Shown piece after piece: positions 35,472 to 43,927 of a stretch of DNA of 64,000 nt. The stretch covers positions 62,001-126,000 of the forward strand of contig CAJQQE010000012.1 in assembly GCA_905480395.1 (NCBI GenBank). The letters are read 5' to 3'. Position 1 is the stretch's first letter. Each line of letters starts with the position of its first letter. The position numbers were made by a program, and so were the translations under genes. The notes below the pieces were generated by a model. The model was not told the DNA's origin and searched no databases. It saw nothing but the letters and a program-made list of their open reading frames with translations. The stretch is from an uncultured Phycisphaerales bacterium (GTDB lineage: Bacteria > Planctomycetota > Phycisphaerae > Phycisphaerales > SM1A02).

Positions 35472-37037
35472 ATGGCTTGCGAGAAGGTTCTCATTTGCGG
35501 TGCCGGACCGGTTGGCCTGACCGCGGCGTTAGAGCTGGCGAGGCACGGAATTCGCCCGCGGATCATTGAAGTCAATGATGGCCCGACCGAACTATCAAAG
35601 GCCTTGGTGGTCTGGCGGCGAACGCTCAAGGTGCTGGATACGGAAATTCCTTTCGAGCGATTCCTCGAACATCATGGGCCCATGAAGTCGGCGAGACTGG
35701 TGAGCGCGTTGAAGGATCTCCGGACCATCGACCTTACCGAGGATCAGATCTCGGGAGGTGATTTTCCGACGGGAGTTCTCATTCCACAATCGGACACCGA
35801 GCGACTGCTCATCGAAGCGCTCCAAGTGCACGGGATAGAAGTTGAGCGGGGTCGCCGTCTTTCTCGTTTCACCGCATCGGACACTGGCGTGGCATGCACG
35901 ATTCAAGCTGGCGACTCGATCGAGCAGTTCGAAGCTGACTGGCTGATTGGCTGCGACGGCGGACACTCGATGACTCGCCATGGTCTGGGTCTTTCCTTTC
36001 CGGGAATGACTCGCGATCAGGATTGGCTCGTTTCGGATGTTGAGATCGTTTCAAGGGCAGATTCCTCTCAGGTTCGCATTGAGTTCAATCGAAATGGCGT
36101 CGTGGCGATCTTTCCGATCGGGCATGGTCGTTGGCGGATCATGGCCGAACTGGTTGGTGACCATGGTGTGCAGGAAGCGCCCACGGCGGCAGATGTCCAG
36201 CGGATTCTTGATCAACGGACGCGGACCGGATGGAAAGTCGGGGAGCCCCATTGGCTCAGTCGATTCCGGGTCAATGAGCGTCAGGTCGATTCGTATCGCC
36301 ATGGGCGAGTTTTTTTGGCTGGTGATTCAGCCCATGTGCACAGCCCTGCGGGTGGCCAAGGCATGAATACCGGCATGCAAGATGCGCAGAATCTTGGCTG
36401 GAAACTCGCCCTCCATCTGAAGGGTGGGGCAGGAGATTCCGTGCTCGACACGTATCAAGAGGAACGCCATCCCGTCGGTCATGCGGTGGTTCGGGGATCG
36501 GCCCTGCTGCTGAAATCGGCAACGTTGAGCAACCCGGCGGCCTGTTTCCTAAGGAATACCTTGATTCGTTTGGTCATGTCGACTCGCATCGGACGGCGTC
36601 AGTTTCGTCGGCGGCTCTCTGAAGAGTCGATTCAATATGGGTCGCATTCGCTCGCTGACGGCTCCGCACTCGGTCGTGTGAGATCGGGTGGGACGCTACC
36701 TGATGGGGTGATCGAACTGAAGGGTGAGGAGGCCTCCGTGTATCGCCTCTTACGTCAGAGCGAGGCCACCATCATCGTGGTCGGCGATGCTCCAAAGGAA
36801 GAACTTCCCACGAACTTCGGCGCTGGAAAATCCGGTTTTCCAATCACGGTTCGCCGGCTCGGGCCGGGCGGAGACGCCGAAGATCGTGTGGGGCGGCTCA
36901 GTGCATTGCTCGGCGGGGAGGGAAGCCTCATTTTGGTTCGCCCGGATGCGGTGATCGCCACGGTCTCCAGGAGCGCTGTGGATCTTCAAAGCTGGATCGA
37001 CGCTCGGTTCGGTCAAGATCGAGGAATCAACTCATGA
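35472..37037 (+). CDS. FAD-dependent aromatic hydroxylase (phenol/pentachlorophenol monooxygenase family)
   Basis: A 521-residue class A flavin monooxygenase. The FAD motif is VLICGAGPVGLTAALELA at residues about 6-23, the substrate/FAD second motif is IGCDGGHSMTR near 158 and the third is FLAGDSAHVHSPAGGQGMNTG near 281-300. A C-terminal thioredoxin-like domain (residues about 400-515) matches the PheA/TfdB type. It hydroxylates phenolic rings with NAD(P)H and O2. Flanked by two sulfatases, it may act on phenols freed by desulfation; that is inference from the operon. Its stop overlaps the start of the second sulfatase (ATGA). Confidence 0.88.
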   Translation: MACEKVLICGAGPVGLTAALELARHGIRPRIIEVNDGPTELSKALVVWRRTLKVLDTEIPFERFLEHHGPMKSARLVSALKDLRTIDLTEDQISGGDFPTGVLIPQSDTERLLIEALQVHGIEVERGRRLSRFTASDTGVACTIQAGDSIEQFEADWLIGCDGGHSMTRHGLGLSFPGMTRDQDWLVSDVEIVSRADSSQVRIEFNRNGVVAIFPIGHGRWRIMAELVGDHGVQEAPTAADVQRILDQRTRTGWKVGEPHWLSRFRVNERQVDSYRHGRVFLAGDSAHVHSPAGGQGMNTGMQDAQNLGWKLALHLKGGAGDSVLDTYQEERHPVGHAVVRGSALLLKSATLSNPAACFLRNTLIRLVMSTRIGRRQFRRRLSEESIQYGSHSLADGSALGRVRSGGTLPDGVIELKGEEASVYRLLRQSEATIIVVGDAPKEELPTNFGAGKSGFPITVRRLGPGGDAEDRVGRLSALLGGEGSLILVRPDAVIATVSRSAVDLQSWIDARFGQDRGINS

Positions 37038-38569
37038 TCGCCATGGCTTCCATGACCTCCATCACTTCTGTGGTTTCCATGATCGTCGGGCAGTTTTGCT
37101 CGTGGTCATTCGTGTGGTCGCCGCCGAGCGTGCCAGACCGCCCAGACATCGTCCTGATCGTCGCGGACGATCTCGGGTGGGGAGATGTCTCTTTTCTTGA
37201 TGCCACGGATCTTCAGACGCCATCGATCGATGCGCTCGCCGGCGACGGCGCGATCTTGACCGACTTCCATGCGGGGGCGCCGGTCTGCACGCCGAGTCGC
37301 TACGCCATGTTCACGGGGAATCATCCGTGGCGGAGCCGAGGTGGCCTGGGTGGCGTGTTGATGATCTTCGACCAGTCCCACCGGTCTCGCGGATTTCAAA
37401 ATGGTGAGTTGACCTTCGCGAAATCATTGAAGGACCTTGGATACGACACCATGCTGGCAGGCAAGTGGCATCTCGGCCACGGTTCTTCCAACGTCAGTCC
37501 ACTGGCCAACGGGTTCGAAGGGTTCGTGGGCTGTCGCGGCGGGTGCATTGATTACTTCACGCACGCGTATGCCACGGAGCCCGACTGGTGGCGGGGCGAC
37601 CGGGCGGTGGTCGAGGAGGGCGAGGCAACCGATCTGATCGCGGATGCTGCGGCGGAGTTCATCGAAAGCCATGGCGTCAAAGGTGACGACGATGATCCAT
37701 TCCTGCTGGTCGTTTCGTTCACCGCGCCACACTACGGAAAGTCACGCTTGGATCAGGTTGTGTCTGATCCCGGTACTTTGGTCACCCGAAAAGCCGGCGG
37801 CCTCCGTCAAGACACTGATGGTATTCCTCGACAGCCGGTCAACACGCTGCAGTCGACGGTCGCCGATCTGGAAGCGGTGGGCGGCCCGATCCTGACCGAG
37901 GGCGGTCCGGATGCGAGGTCGGTCGTTGCAGACAATGTGACGATCGATCGGAATATTCGGCGGCGGCATTACGCGGCGATGATGAAGGCGCTGGACGACG
38001 GTGTGGCGCGAGTGCTCTCGGCACTTGAAGACAGCGGGCGAGAGAATGTGGTCGTGATCTTCACGGCCGACAATGGGCCCGACGAAACCGTCTCCAATGC
38101 TGGTTCGAGTGGTCGCTGGAGTGGCGGCAAGCACGGGCTCCAGGAGGGCGGGACGCGGGTGCCCAGCATCCTTCGATGGCCCGGCGTCGTCCCCGCTGGC
38201 TCCACCATCGATCAGCTTGGCGGGCTGATCGATCTTCACCCCACCTTCCTGCGGTTGGCCGGAGTGACCGGTGAGATCCCCCGGTTCGACGGGATCGACT
38301 TACTTCCGGCATGGCGAGGCGGCGACGTGATTGAGCGTCACCTGGCGTTTCGCCAAGGTGGACGTCGATCGATTCGACGCGGCGACTGGAAATGGAATGA
38401 CGGTCGGTTGTACGACCTCGCCCGTGATCCTGGCGAGAAGACAGATCTTGCATCGGCGGAGCCGGCACGTGCCGCCGAACTGGCGCAACTCTCCCAACTC
38501 GCGGATCGGCCAATTCCGAGCCCGGGAAGCGATGGCGAATCTTCGAGCCAAGACGGAATGCCTCGCTAG
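37034..38569 (+). CDS. Arylsulfatase-family sulfatase (second)
   Basis: A 511-residue sulfatase with the canonical formylglycine motif Cys85-T-P-S-Arg89 (PVCTPSRYAMFTG). Other ligands are VADDLGWGD near residue 44, GKWHLGHG near 148 and TADNGPD near 345. The N-terminus is hydrophobic (SVVSMIVGQFCSWSFVW), an export signal. It differs from the upstream sulfatase in the motif type (CxPxR versus CxAxR), so the two probably take different substrates. Starts at ATGA overlapping the hydroxylase stop, so translation is coupled. Confidence 0.92.
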   Translation: MIAMASMTSITSVVSMIVGQFCSWSFVWSPPSVPDRPDIVLIVADDLGWGDVSFLDATDLQTPSIDALAGDGAILTDFHAGAPVCTPSRYAMFTGNHPWRSRGGLGGVLMIFDQSHRSRGFQNGELTFAKSLKDLGYDTMLAGKWHLGHGSSNVSPLANGFEGFVGCRGGCIDYFTHAYATEPDWWRGDRAVVEEGEATDLIADAAAEFIESHGVKGDDDDPFLLVVSFTAPHYGKSRLDQVVSDPGTLVTRKAGGLRQDTDGIPRQPVNTLQSTVADLEAVGGPILTEGGPDARSVVADNVTIDRNIRRRHYAAMMKALDDGVARVLSALEDSGRENVVVIFTADNGPDETVSNAGSSGRWSGGKHGLQEGGTRVPSILRWPGVVPAGSTIDQLGGLIDLHPTFLRLAGVTGEIPRFDGIDLLPAWRGGDVIERHLAFRQGGRRSIRRGDWKWNDGRLYDLARDPGEKTDLASAEPARAAELAQLSQLADRPIPSPGSDGESSSQDGMPR

Positions 38570-38613
38570 AGGATCACCGAGTGGTGTGATCTGATGCTGA
38601 GGGTTGGCAGTCG

Positions 38614-38665
38614 ATGCCATGCATTTCATGCATTTCATGCAAGTCATGCCAAGCGATGCGAAGCG
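38614..38665. repeat. Short degenerate tandem repeat
   Basis: Units of 9-10 nt starting with ATGC (ATGCATTTC twice, ATGCAAGTC, ATGCCAAGCG, ATGCGAAGCG) follow each other between the second sulfatase and the minus-strand lipoprotein gene. CGAAGCGAG recurs at about 38680-38692. Confidence 0.7.
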
Positions 38666-38704
38666 AGCATGATTGAGAGGACGCGAAGCGAGACCGCCGC
38701 GGAT

Positions 38705-39190
38705 TTAGAATCTAGATTCCTGCGGAATGGCCACCGTGCCCAGCAGTGGGCTCGTCTCGTCGATCTGGAGTTGCACCAAGACCGAAGGGGTGGGCGCGTC
38801 CGTTCGGAAAAAACCACCGGCGACCGGCGTTTCACCCCATTGATCGAAGAAATCTCCGAACCAGACGGTGCGGGTCTCTCCGACGTCCAAGCGGTCAAGG
38901 TGAAGCATGTACTGGCGGTTGACCCACACATCGAGGTCGTCGAAAGGTTGGGCAGAGGCATTGACGATGATCAGACTGCCGCCATCGCGGAAGACTTGAA
39001 CCTTCACCATGGCCCCCTGGCCGAGTTGCTCGGGATAAGGCCGGGTCGCTCGAGTCGGGTCGTATTCTTTTCCGCTACAGCCAGCGGCTGCGATCACAGA
39101 GAAGGTGAGGATCGCGGTCATGGTGGCTCGAACCAAGCGACCGAAGGTCGCGAATTGGTCCATGGGGATTGTTCTCGCGGATCGATTCAT
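38705..39190 (-). CDS. Lipoprotein of unknown function
   Basis: A 161-residue protein with a lipoprotein signal, basic N-terminus and lipobox AAGC (the Cys in VIAAAGCSGKEY). The mature part has a beta-rich look (MVKVQVFRDGGSLIIVN, VWFGDFFDQWGE) and no known domain; it might have a carbohydrate- or peptide-binding beta-sandwich. The start at 39190 is chosen because an upstream ATG at 39202 lies inside a TACCAT hexamer. Divergent from the dihydrouridine synthase gene 86 nt away. Confidence 0.75.
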   Translation of the reverse strand: MNRSARTIPMDQFATFGRLVRATMTAILTFSVIAAAGCSGKEYDPTRATRPYPEQLGQGAMVKVQVFRDGGSLIIVNASAQPFDDLDVWVNRQYMLHLDRLDVGETRTVWFGDFFDQWGETPVAGGFFRTDAPTPSVLVQLQIDETSPLLGTVAIPQESRF

Positions 39191-39264
39191 GAGTGGATGC
39201 ATGGTAGCGGCGACCTCGGATCTGGCGTGATTTCAAGGATCGAGGAAATCACGGCCCGAGGTGC

Positions 39265-39270
39265 TACGAT
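39265..39270 (+). promoter_or_regulatory. Extended -10-like TGC-TACGAT 6 nt before dus
   Basis: TACGAT preceded by TGC, an extended -10 pattern, ends 6 nt upstream of ATG 39277. Confidence 0.5.
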
Positions 39271-39276
39271 CCGACT

Positions 39277-40413
39277 ATGAGTGTTGGAATGAAGCCAGAT
39301 GGCGTGCCCGGCCGGGTGCTCTCCCGAACTGCAGGTGAGATCGCCCAAGGTCACCAGATGGACCCGCGGATCCCCGCCGCGGTTCCCGGATTTGACGCGC
39401 CGTTTTATCAGGCCGGCCTGGCCGGATATTCCGACGGTGCCATGCGATTGATCGCCCGCCGGCATGGATGTCCTTTTTGCGTCACCGAGGCGCTGCTTGA
39501 TCGGACGCTGGTCAACGGGGGAAAGGGCCGACGAAAGGAAGATCCAGACCTGATTGCGGCGGAATGCGGCATGGGCGAACTCGCGGATAATCGGGCGGTC
39601 GGCCTGGAGGATCACCCGATCGCCGGTCAGATCATGGGCTCTGATCCCGAGGAAATGGCGGAGGGGGCTCGGATCCTCGCCGGCATGGGGTACGAGGTGA
39701 TCGACGTCAATCTCGCGTGTCCGGTCAAAAAAGTTAAGAAGCGATCTCGGGGCGGCCATTTTCTCGCTCACCCGGAAAACGCGATCGAAGTCCTGAAGGC
39801 GGTTCGGGAAGCGACGGGAGATCTGGTCACGACGGTGAAACTCCGGAGAGCCTTCGATGACACTCCGGAGATGGCGGCGAACTTCGAGCGAATTTTCGAT
39901 GCCACCTACGATCTTGGGTATTCATGGGCGACGGTTCATTGTCGGACCGTGGAACAGCGTTACATCGGGCCCGGCCGCTGGGAGTTTCTCAAGGAGCTCG
40001 TCGAGCGGAATCCCGATCGGATCATCTTCGGGTCGGGTGACATCTGGACCGTGGAGGATGTCTTCGGCATGATCGAACTGACTGGCGTCAGTGGCGTCTC
40101 GATCGCACGCGGTTGTATCGGCAATCCCTGGATATTCCACCATGCTCGCGAGCTCATGGCGGGTCGAGACTTACGACCACCGTCGATTGAGGAGCAGGGA
40201 ACGACCCTGCGTGATCATTTCGAATTCGCGACGGTGATCCACGGGGAACGGGTTGCGAGTCGGCAGATGCGGAAGTTCGGAATCAAGTTCGCCGCGATTC
40301 ATCCCGAGGCAGCAGAAGTCAAGAAGGCGTTCATCGCCGCCGAATCCCTTGAGGACTGGTCAGAAGTGATTGCTCGCTTCTACGGGGTGACCGCGCCCGC
40401 TCAAGGTGGCTGA
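39277..40413 (+). CDS. tRNA-dihydrouridine synthase
   Basis: A 378-residue flavoprotein that reduces uridine to dihydrouridine in tRNA D-loops. The FMN barrel has the catalytic Cys148 in VIDVNLACPVKKVKKR and GGHFLAHPE after it; ITGLFVC-like VTIKLR is TVKLRRAFDD near 190, and the barrel end is GVSIARGCIGNPWIF near 280. It belongs to the Dus superfamily, but which of DusA/B/C is not clear from what is visible, so I give no symbol. The N-terminal extension of about 28 residues is unusual, and a start at 39358 is possible. Its last 13 nt overlap the convergent gene. Confidence 0.9.
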   Translation: MSVGMKPDGVPGRVLSRTAGEIAQGHQMDPRIPAAVPGFDAPFYQAGLAGYSDGAMRLIARRHGCPFCVTEALLDRTLVNGGKGRRKEDPDLIAAECGMGELADNRAVGLEDHPIAGQIMGSDPEEMAEGARILAGMGYEVIDVNLACPVKKVKKRSRGGHFLAHPENAIEVLKAVREATGDLVTTVKLRRAFDDTPEMAANFERIFDATYDLGYSWATVHCRTVEQRYIGPGRWEFLKELVERNPDRIIFGSGDIWTVEDVFGMIELTGVSGVSIARGCIGNPWIFHHARELMAGRDLRPPSIEEQGTTLRDHFEFATVIHGERVASRQMRKFGIKFAAIHPEAAEVKKAFIAAESLEDWSEVIARFYGVTAPAQGG

Positions 40414-41723
40414 ACCGGCATTGGCCGATCAGGCCATCGCATCTGAACCACATGAACGAAGCCCGCGGAGGGTATGCCATCACCGGGGGGTAGAACCCCG
40501 ATGGCCAGGTATTCGCCAGTCTCATCGAATGCAATTCGTTGGAGACCGCCCGCCCGGCCCAGTCCGGTGAAATCGACGGATGGTCGGAAGCCCTGATGAC
40601 CGCGATCACCGTCCGCGCCGACCACGCCAAGCCGAACCGCCGGATCAATTCGGCCGGTGCGGTCCCTGCGTCCGGGGATCGTTGCTGCCAGAAAGCCAGC
40701 GTTGGCCGCGAGCGTCGTGCCCAGTCCAGCTTCCTCGGCGCTCGCGATGCCGGATTCTCGTGGCGGATGATCAAAGACCGTGATGACGCCGCTCCGCCGC
40801 GCGCCCAACGTCGCACGCGGTGCGGACATCACGACTCGATTTGAAGCCACGACGACCGATTGGCCGGCTCGGTCAAGACGATCGGGGCGGGGCCTCCGAA
40901 GCACTTCCACGAAGCGATGAGGTGCGGTGATTGAATATGCGAAGACACCTCCAGCTCGATCAATGGGTTCATCTTCCTCAGGTGGGGCGGGCGCATCGAG
41001 GCCTGGTGACCCGACTTCGATCCGTTGGCCCACGGCGATTGAAGTGCCGAACCGAAGTCCGGTGGCATCTTGAGGAGGATGGAGCTCGCCCATGCGGTTG
41101 GCAACGTCTCCTTCGACTTGAAACACGACCACCCGCCCTCGATCGAGGATGGGGCCGACATCGGCCCGAGGTCCGCCGATCAGGATCAGGCCACCGCCTA
41201 CCGTGATGGCCTCGCCGAATCGATCGCCCGGTTCCGCGTCGGGAATCGAAATCACGCCGATGGGAATCCACTGATCTCCCGCCTGTCGATAGGCCCAGGC
41301 GCCACCGCGTTCTTCCAACATTCCGGGGGCCCCGATCACCAGAAGCGTGCCGTCCATCGCAAGCACCGCGCCGAATTCGTCGCCCGGTCCGGAGCGCGGT
41401 GATCGAAGACGGTGCGTCTCGACGAATCGCCCATTCCGTGGTTCATGCACCGTCACCATTCCCGCGGCGGGTGGTCCGTCTCGACGCCCGTCATTCCCAA
41501 CGAGGATGAAATGTCCCTTCGCCTCCACCGCGCAACCGAAACGATCGACGGTATCGGCGTCAATCGGGGGATGGATCATCCGCGACACCTGAGCGATGGG
41601 GATTGCGGGGATCGGCTCTTTCGATCCTTCCGCGTGGACGATTACGCCGTACAGGTAGAAACTCAGAATGGCCGCCACGGCCATGGGATCGAGCGTGAAT
41701 CGGGCGGGGTTGCGCACGAACAT
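40401..41723 (-). CDS. FG-GAP/integrin-alpha-like repeat protein
   Basis: A 440-residue exported protein. A hydrophobic stretch near the N-terminus (MAVAAILSFYLYGVIVHAE) is probably a signal or anchor. The rest contains repeats of the type DxFGxAV followed by LLVIGAPG about every 60 residues (DRFGCAVEA, DEFGAVLAMDG then LLVIGAPGM, DRFGEAITVGG then LILIGGPRA, LRFGTSIAV), which are FG-GAP beta-propeller blades as in integrin alpha chains. Such proteins are typical of planctomycete surfaces. Start at 41723; the frame upstream to about 42137 is arginine-rich and not protein-like. Its 3' end overlaps dus by 13 nt. Confidence 0.78.
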   Translation of the reverse strand: MFVRNPARFTLDPMAVAAILSFYLYGVIVHAEGSKEPIPAIPIAQVSRMIHPPIDADTVDRFGCAVEAKGHFILVGNDGRRDGPPAAGMVTVHEPRNGRFVETHRLRSPRSGPGDEFGAVLAMDGTLLVIGAPGMLEERGGAWAYRQAGDQWIPIGVISIPDAEPGDRFGEAITVGGGLILIGGPRADVGPILDRGRVVVFQVEGDVANRMGELHPPQDATGLRFGTSIAVGQRIEVGSPGLDAPAPPEEDEPIDRAGGVFAYSITAPHRFVEVLRRPRPDRLDRAGQSVVVASNRVVMSAPRATLGARRSGVITVFDHPPRESGIASAEEAGLGTTLAANAGFLAATIPGRRDRTGRIDPAVRLGVVGADGDRGHQGFRPSVDFTGLGRAGGLQRIAFDETGEYLAIGVLPPGDGIPSAGFVHVVQMRWPDRPMPVQPP

Positions 41724-41945
41724 AAATGAAATCCTCGAACAATGGATGACCAGATGCGGGTTCGACGATCGAACGGCCGACGCGTGCCGGCACTCTAAGA
41801 GTCGATGCCGCCAATTCTGAAGAGAAGGGCGCTTTTTCCAGTCACGCCTTGATCGACGGAGACGGCGTGAGGTGCGTTGTTCACCCATTCCAATTGAATC
41901 GACCAAGAGATTTTGAATGACCAAGACCACCGTCAATCTCAGTGA

Positions 41946-42086
41946 ATGCCTCGACTCGATCCGGAACCGCTGATTGACGGAGAACTCTCCAGCGCCACGA
42001 AAGTGCCCGACAAAATTCGCGACGCATTTTTTCAGGGAGAGACATGGTTGACGTCGGAAGAGGAATGCCGAATCGCGTCGTTGTGA
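41946..42086 (+). CDS. Possible small protein, 46 residues
   Basis: An ATG-started frame of 46 residues with ordinary composition (MPRLDPEPLIDGELS, then DKIRDAFFQGETWLTSEEE). It is preceded by a weak ribosome site and overlaps a second, out-of-frame short frame (MTKTTVNLSECL) from about 41918, so a frameshifted longer gene is also possible. No family is recognised. It sits in the 580-nt gap between the FG-GAP and protease genes, where no other gene is seen. Confidence 0.35.
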   Translation: MPRLDPEPLIDGELSSATKVPDKIRDAFFQGETWLTSEEECRIASL

Positions 42087-42302
42087 GCGTCGAGGCCTAG
42101 ATTTCGACGCCTTGACCCGAGTCGTTCCGTTTGGCACGCCATCTCGGCAATGTTGAATATCCGCGTTTTGAGCGACGGAGTGGATTCACGCGTCGGAATT
42201 TATGGGGTATCCGCCGTCCAATCAAACGGCCGTTGCACCGGTTGTCCGATGGTCGACGCGGTGAACGTCGGCACTCCGCATGGACGCTGGAGCGACGGCG
42301 CG

Positions 42303-43895
42303 ATGAGCATGAGAAGACTGCATGGACTCTTTTTCCCTGTGATGTGTACGACGGTCACGCTTGCTTCGGGGCCGTTGGAGCCGACCGTCGGAAGGGCGGG
42401 CGAGGTGAAGATGATTCACGGCTGTCGATTTGAGTTCGATGGCACGCGATGGGCATTCGGTGGTGCCGAAGCTGAATGGTTCGTCTCCCATGACCGCATG
42501 ACCGTCCGGCCTCGGGATGGCATCACGGATGCGAGTTGGCGAGAGATCATCGAGCAGTTGGCGGTTTCGGCGGGCGCTTCCGAAGACGTACAGATTCGAG
42601 AACTGCGTCGGAATCGTCTCGGCTTCATTGATCTTGAAATCAGCGGAGTGAACGCCATCGAAGTTGCGTTTATGGGTCAAGATCATCCAGGCCTGCGAAG
42701 CATTTTTCCGGCGGTCACGGGGCGATACTTCGATAGTCCGGAGGGGGATCCGCTCTTCCTTGAGCAGTGGAATTTCGCCGAGACGATCTCAAACGGCGAT
42801 GGGATGGCGTTCAATGACATCGATGCTGAATCAGGGTGGCGGATTGAGAGCGGCGATCCCTCGATCTGCATTGCGATTTTGGACTCCGGATTCATGGAAC
42901 AGCATCCAGATCTTGAAGACGCCTTTGCATCCGGGATCGTGGAAATCGCTGACAACGGCATCGATGATGACGGCAACGGGTTTATCGATGATGTCTTCGG
43001 ATGGAACTTCATCACCGGAGACGGCGAGATCGATGGGGGACCACTGGGGTTGATCCATGGCACGCGGATCGCCGGACTGGCGGTGGCCAGCCGTGGCAAT
43101 GGCGTGGGTATCGCAGGGCTTGCCGGGGGAAGTTCAGATCAGCCGGGATGCGCTCTTCTGGGATTGGTAATCGGCGAGGGTGGCCCGGACGCATCGGTGG
43201 TCGATGATGCCATCCTGTATGCCGTGGATCGGGGCGCTCGCGTGATTTCGATGAGTTTCGGCATTCCGCCATCGCCCTCCGCGATCGCGGCGATCGAAGC
43301 GGCACGGTCGGCGGGAGTCTTCATGGCTGCGGCAGTCGGAAACTACATGGCGGAAGTTATCTTTCCGGCGAATCATCCGGATGTGATGGCGGTCGGCGGA
43401 AGCGACCAGGCCGATCAATCGTGGTGGGCAACCACCGTCGGGCCGGAGGTGGAGATTGTCGCGCCCTCGGTGGTGCTCCAGACCATCGATCCGCATCAGG
43501 AGGGCTGGGTCGCGACCGGGACGAGCTACGCGGTACCGCAAGTTGCCGCGGCCGCCGCACTGCTGATGGCCTGGGGAGATTGCCTCTCCGGAGAAGATGC
43601 TCGGGAGATACTCCGCGAATCAGCGACCGACATCATGACTCCCGGATGGGATCCGGAGAGTGGCTGGGGGCGACTTGATGTCGGCGACGCTTTACGGCAG
43701 CTGGTGCAGTCGACCCCACTGGCCTGTCGCTGTCGAACCGATCTCAACGGAGACGGAATTCGAGACGGCGCCGACCTTGGTGTGCTTCTGAGTCTTTGGG
43801 GTTCACCGGATCCGCTCGGTGATCTTGACGGGAGCGGGTTGGTTGACGGCGCGGACATCGGCCGGTTCTTTCTCGCCGATCAGACTTGTGATTGA
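42303..43895 (+). CDS. Secreted subtilisin-like (S8) protease with dockerin-like C-terminus
   Basis: A 530-residue protein. A signal peptide opens it (MRRLHGLFFPVMCTTVTLASG). The S8 triad is Asp194 (AILDSGF), His252 (IHGTRIAG) and Ser408 (GTSYAVPQVAA), all present. Residues about 216-230 contain a calcium-like NGIDDDGNGFIDDV. The last 50 residues, DLNGDGIRDGADLGVLLSLWG and DLDGSGLVDGADIGRFF (given in pieces), form two EF-hand-like repeats like the dockerin type-I tails common in Phycisphaerae secreted proteins. ATG 42303 gives the best signal. The role of the tail, anchoring or secretion, is inferred. Confidence 0.88.
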   Translation: MSMRRLHGLFFPVMCTTVTLASGPLEPTVGRAGEVKMIHGCRFEFDGTRWAFGGAEAEWFVSHDRMTVRPRDGITDASWREIIEQLAVSAGASEDVQIRELRRNRLGFIDLEISGVNAIEVAFMGQDHPGLRSIFPAVTGRYFDSPEGDPLFLEQWNFAETISNGDGMAFNDIDAESGWRIESGDPSICIAILDSGFMEQHPDLEDAFASGIVEIADNGIDDDGNGFIDDVFGWNFITGDGEIDGGPLGLIHGTRIAGLAVASRGNGVGIAGLAGGSSDQPGCALLGLVIGEGGPDASVVDDAILYAVDRGARVISMSFGIPPSPSAIAAIEAARSAGVFMAAAVGNYMAEVIFPANHPDVMAVGGSDQADQSWWATTVGPEVEIVAPSVVLQTIDPHQEGWVATGTSYAVPQVAAAAALLMAWGDCLSGEDAREILRESATDIMTPGWDPESGWGRLDVGDALRQLVQSTPLACRCRTDLNGDGIRDGADLGVLLSLWGSPDPLGDLDGSGLVDGADIGRFFLADQTCD

Positions 43896-43927
43896 GTCAA
43901 GAATCCGTCGTTGTTCTAGAACTTGAT

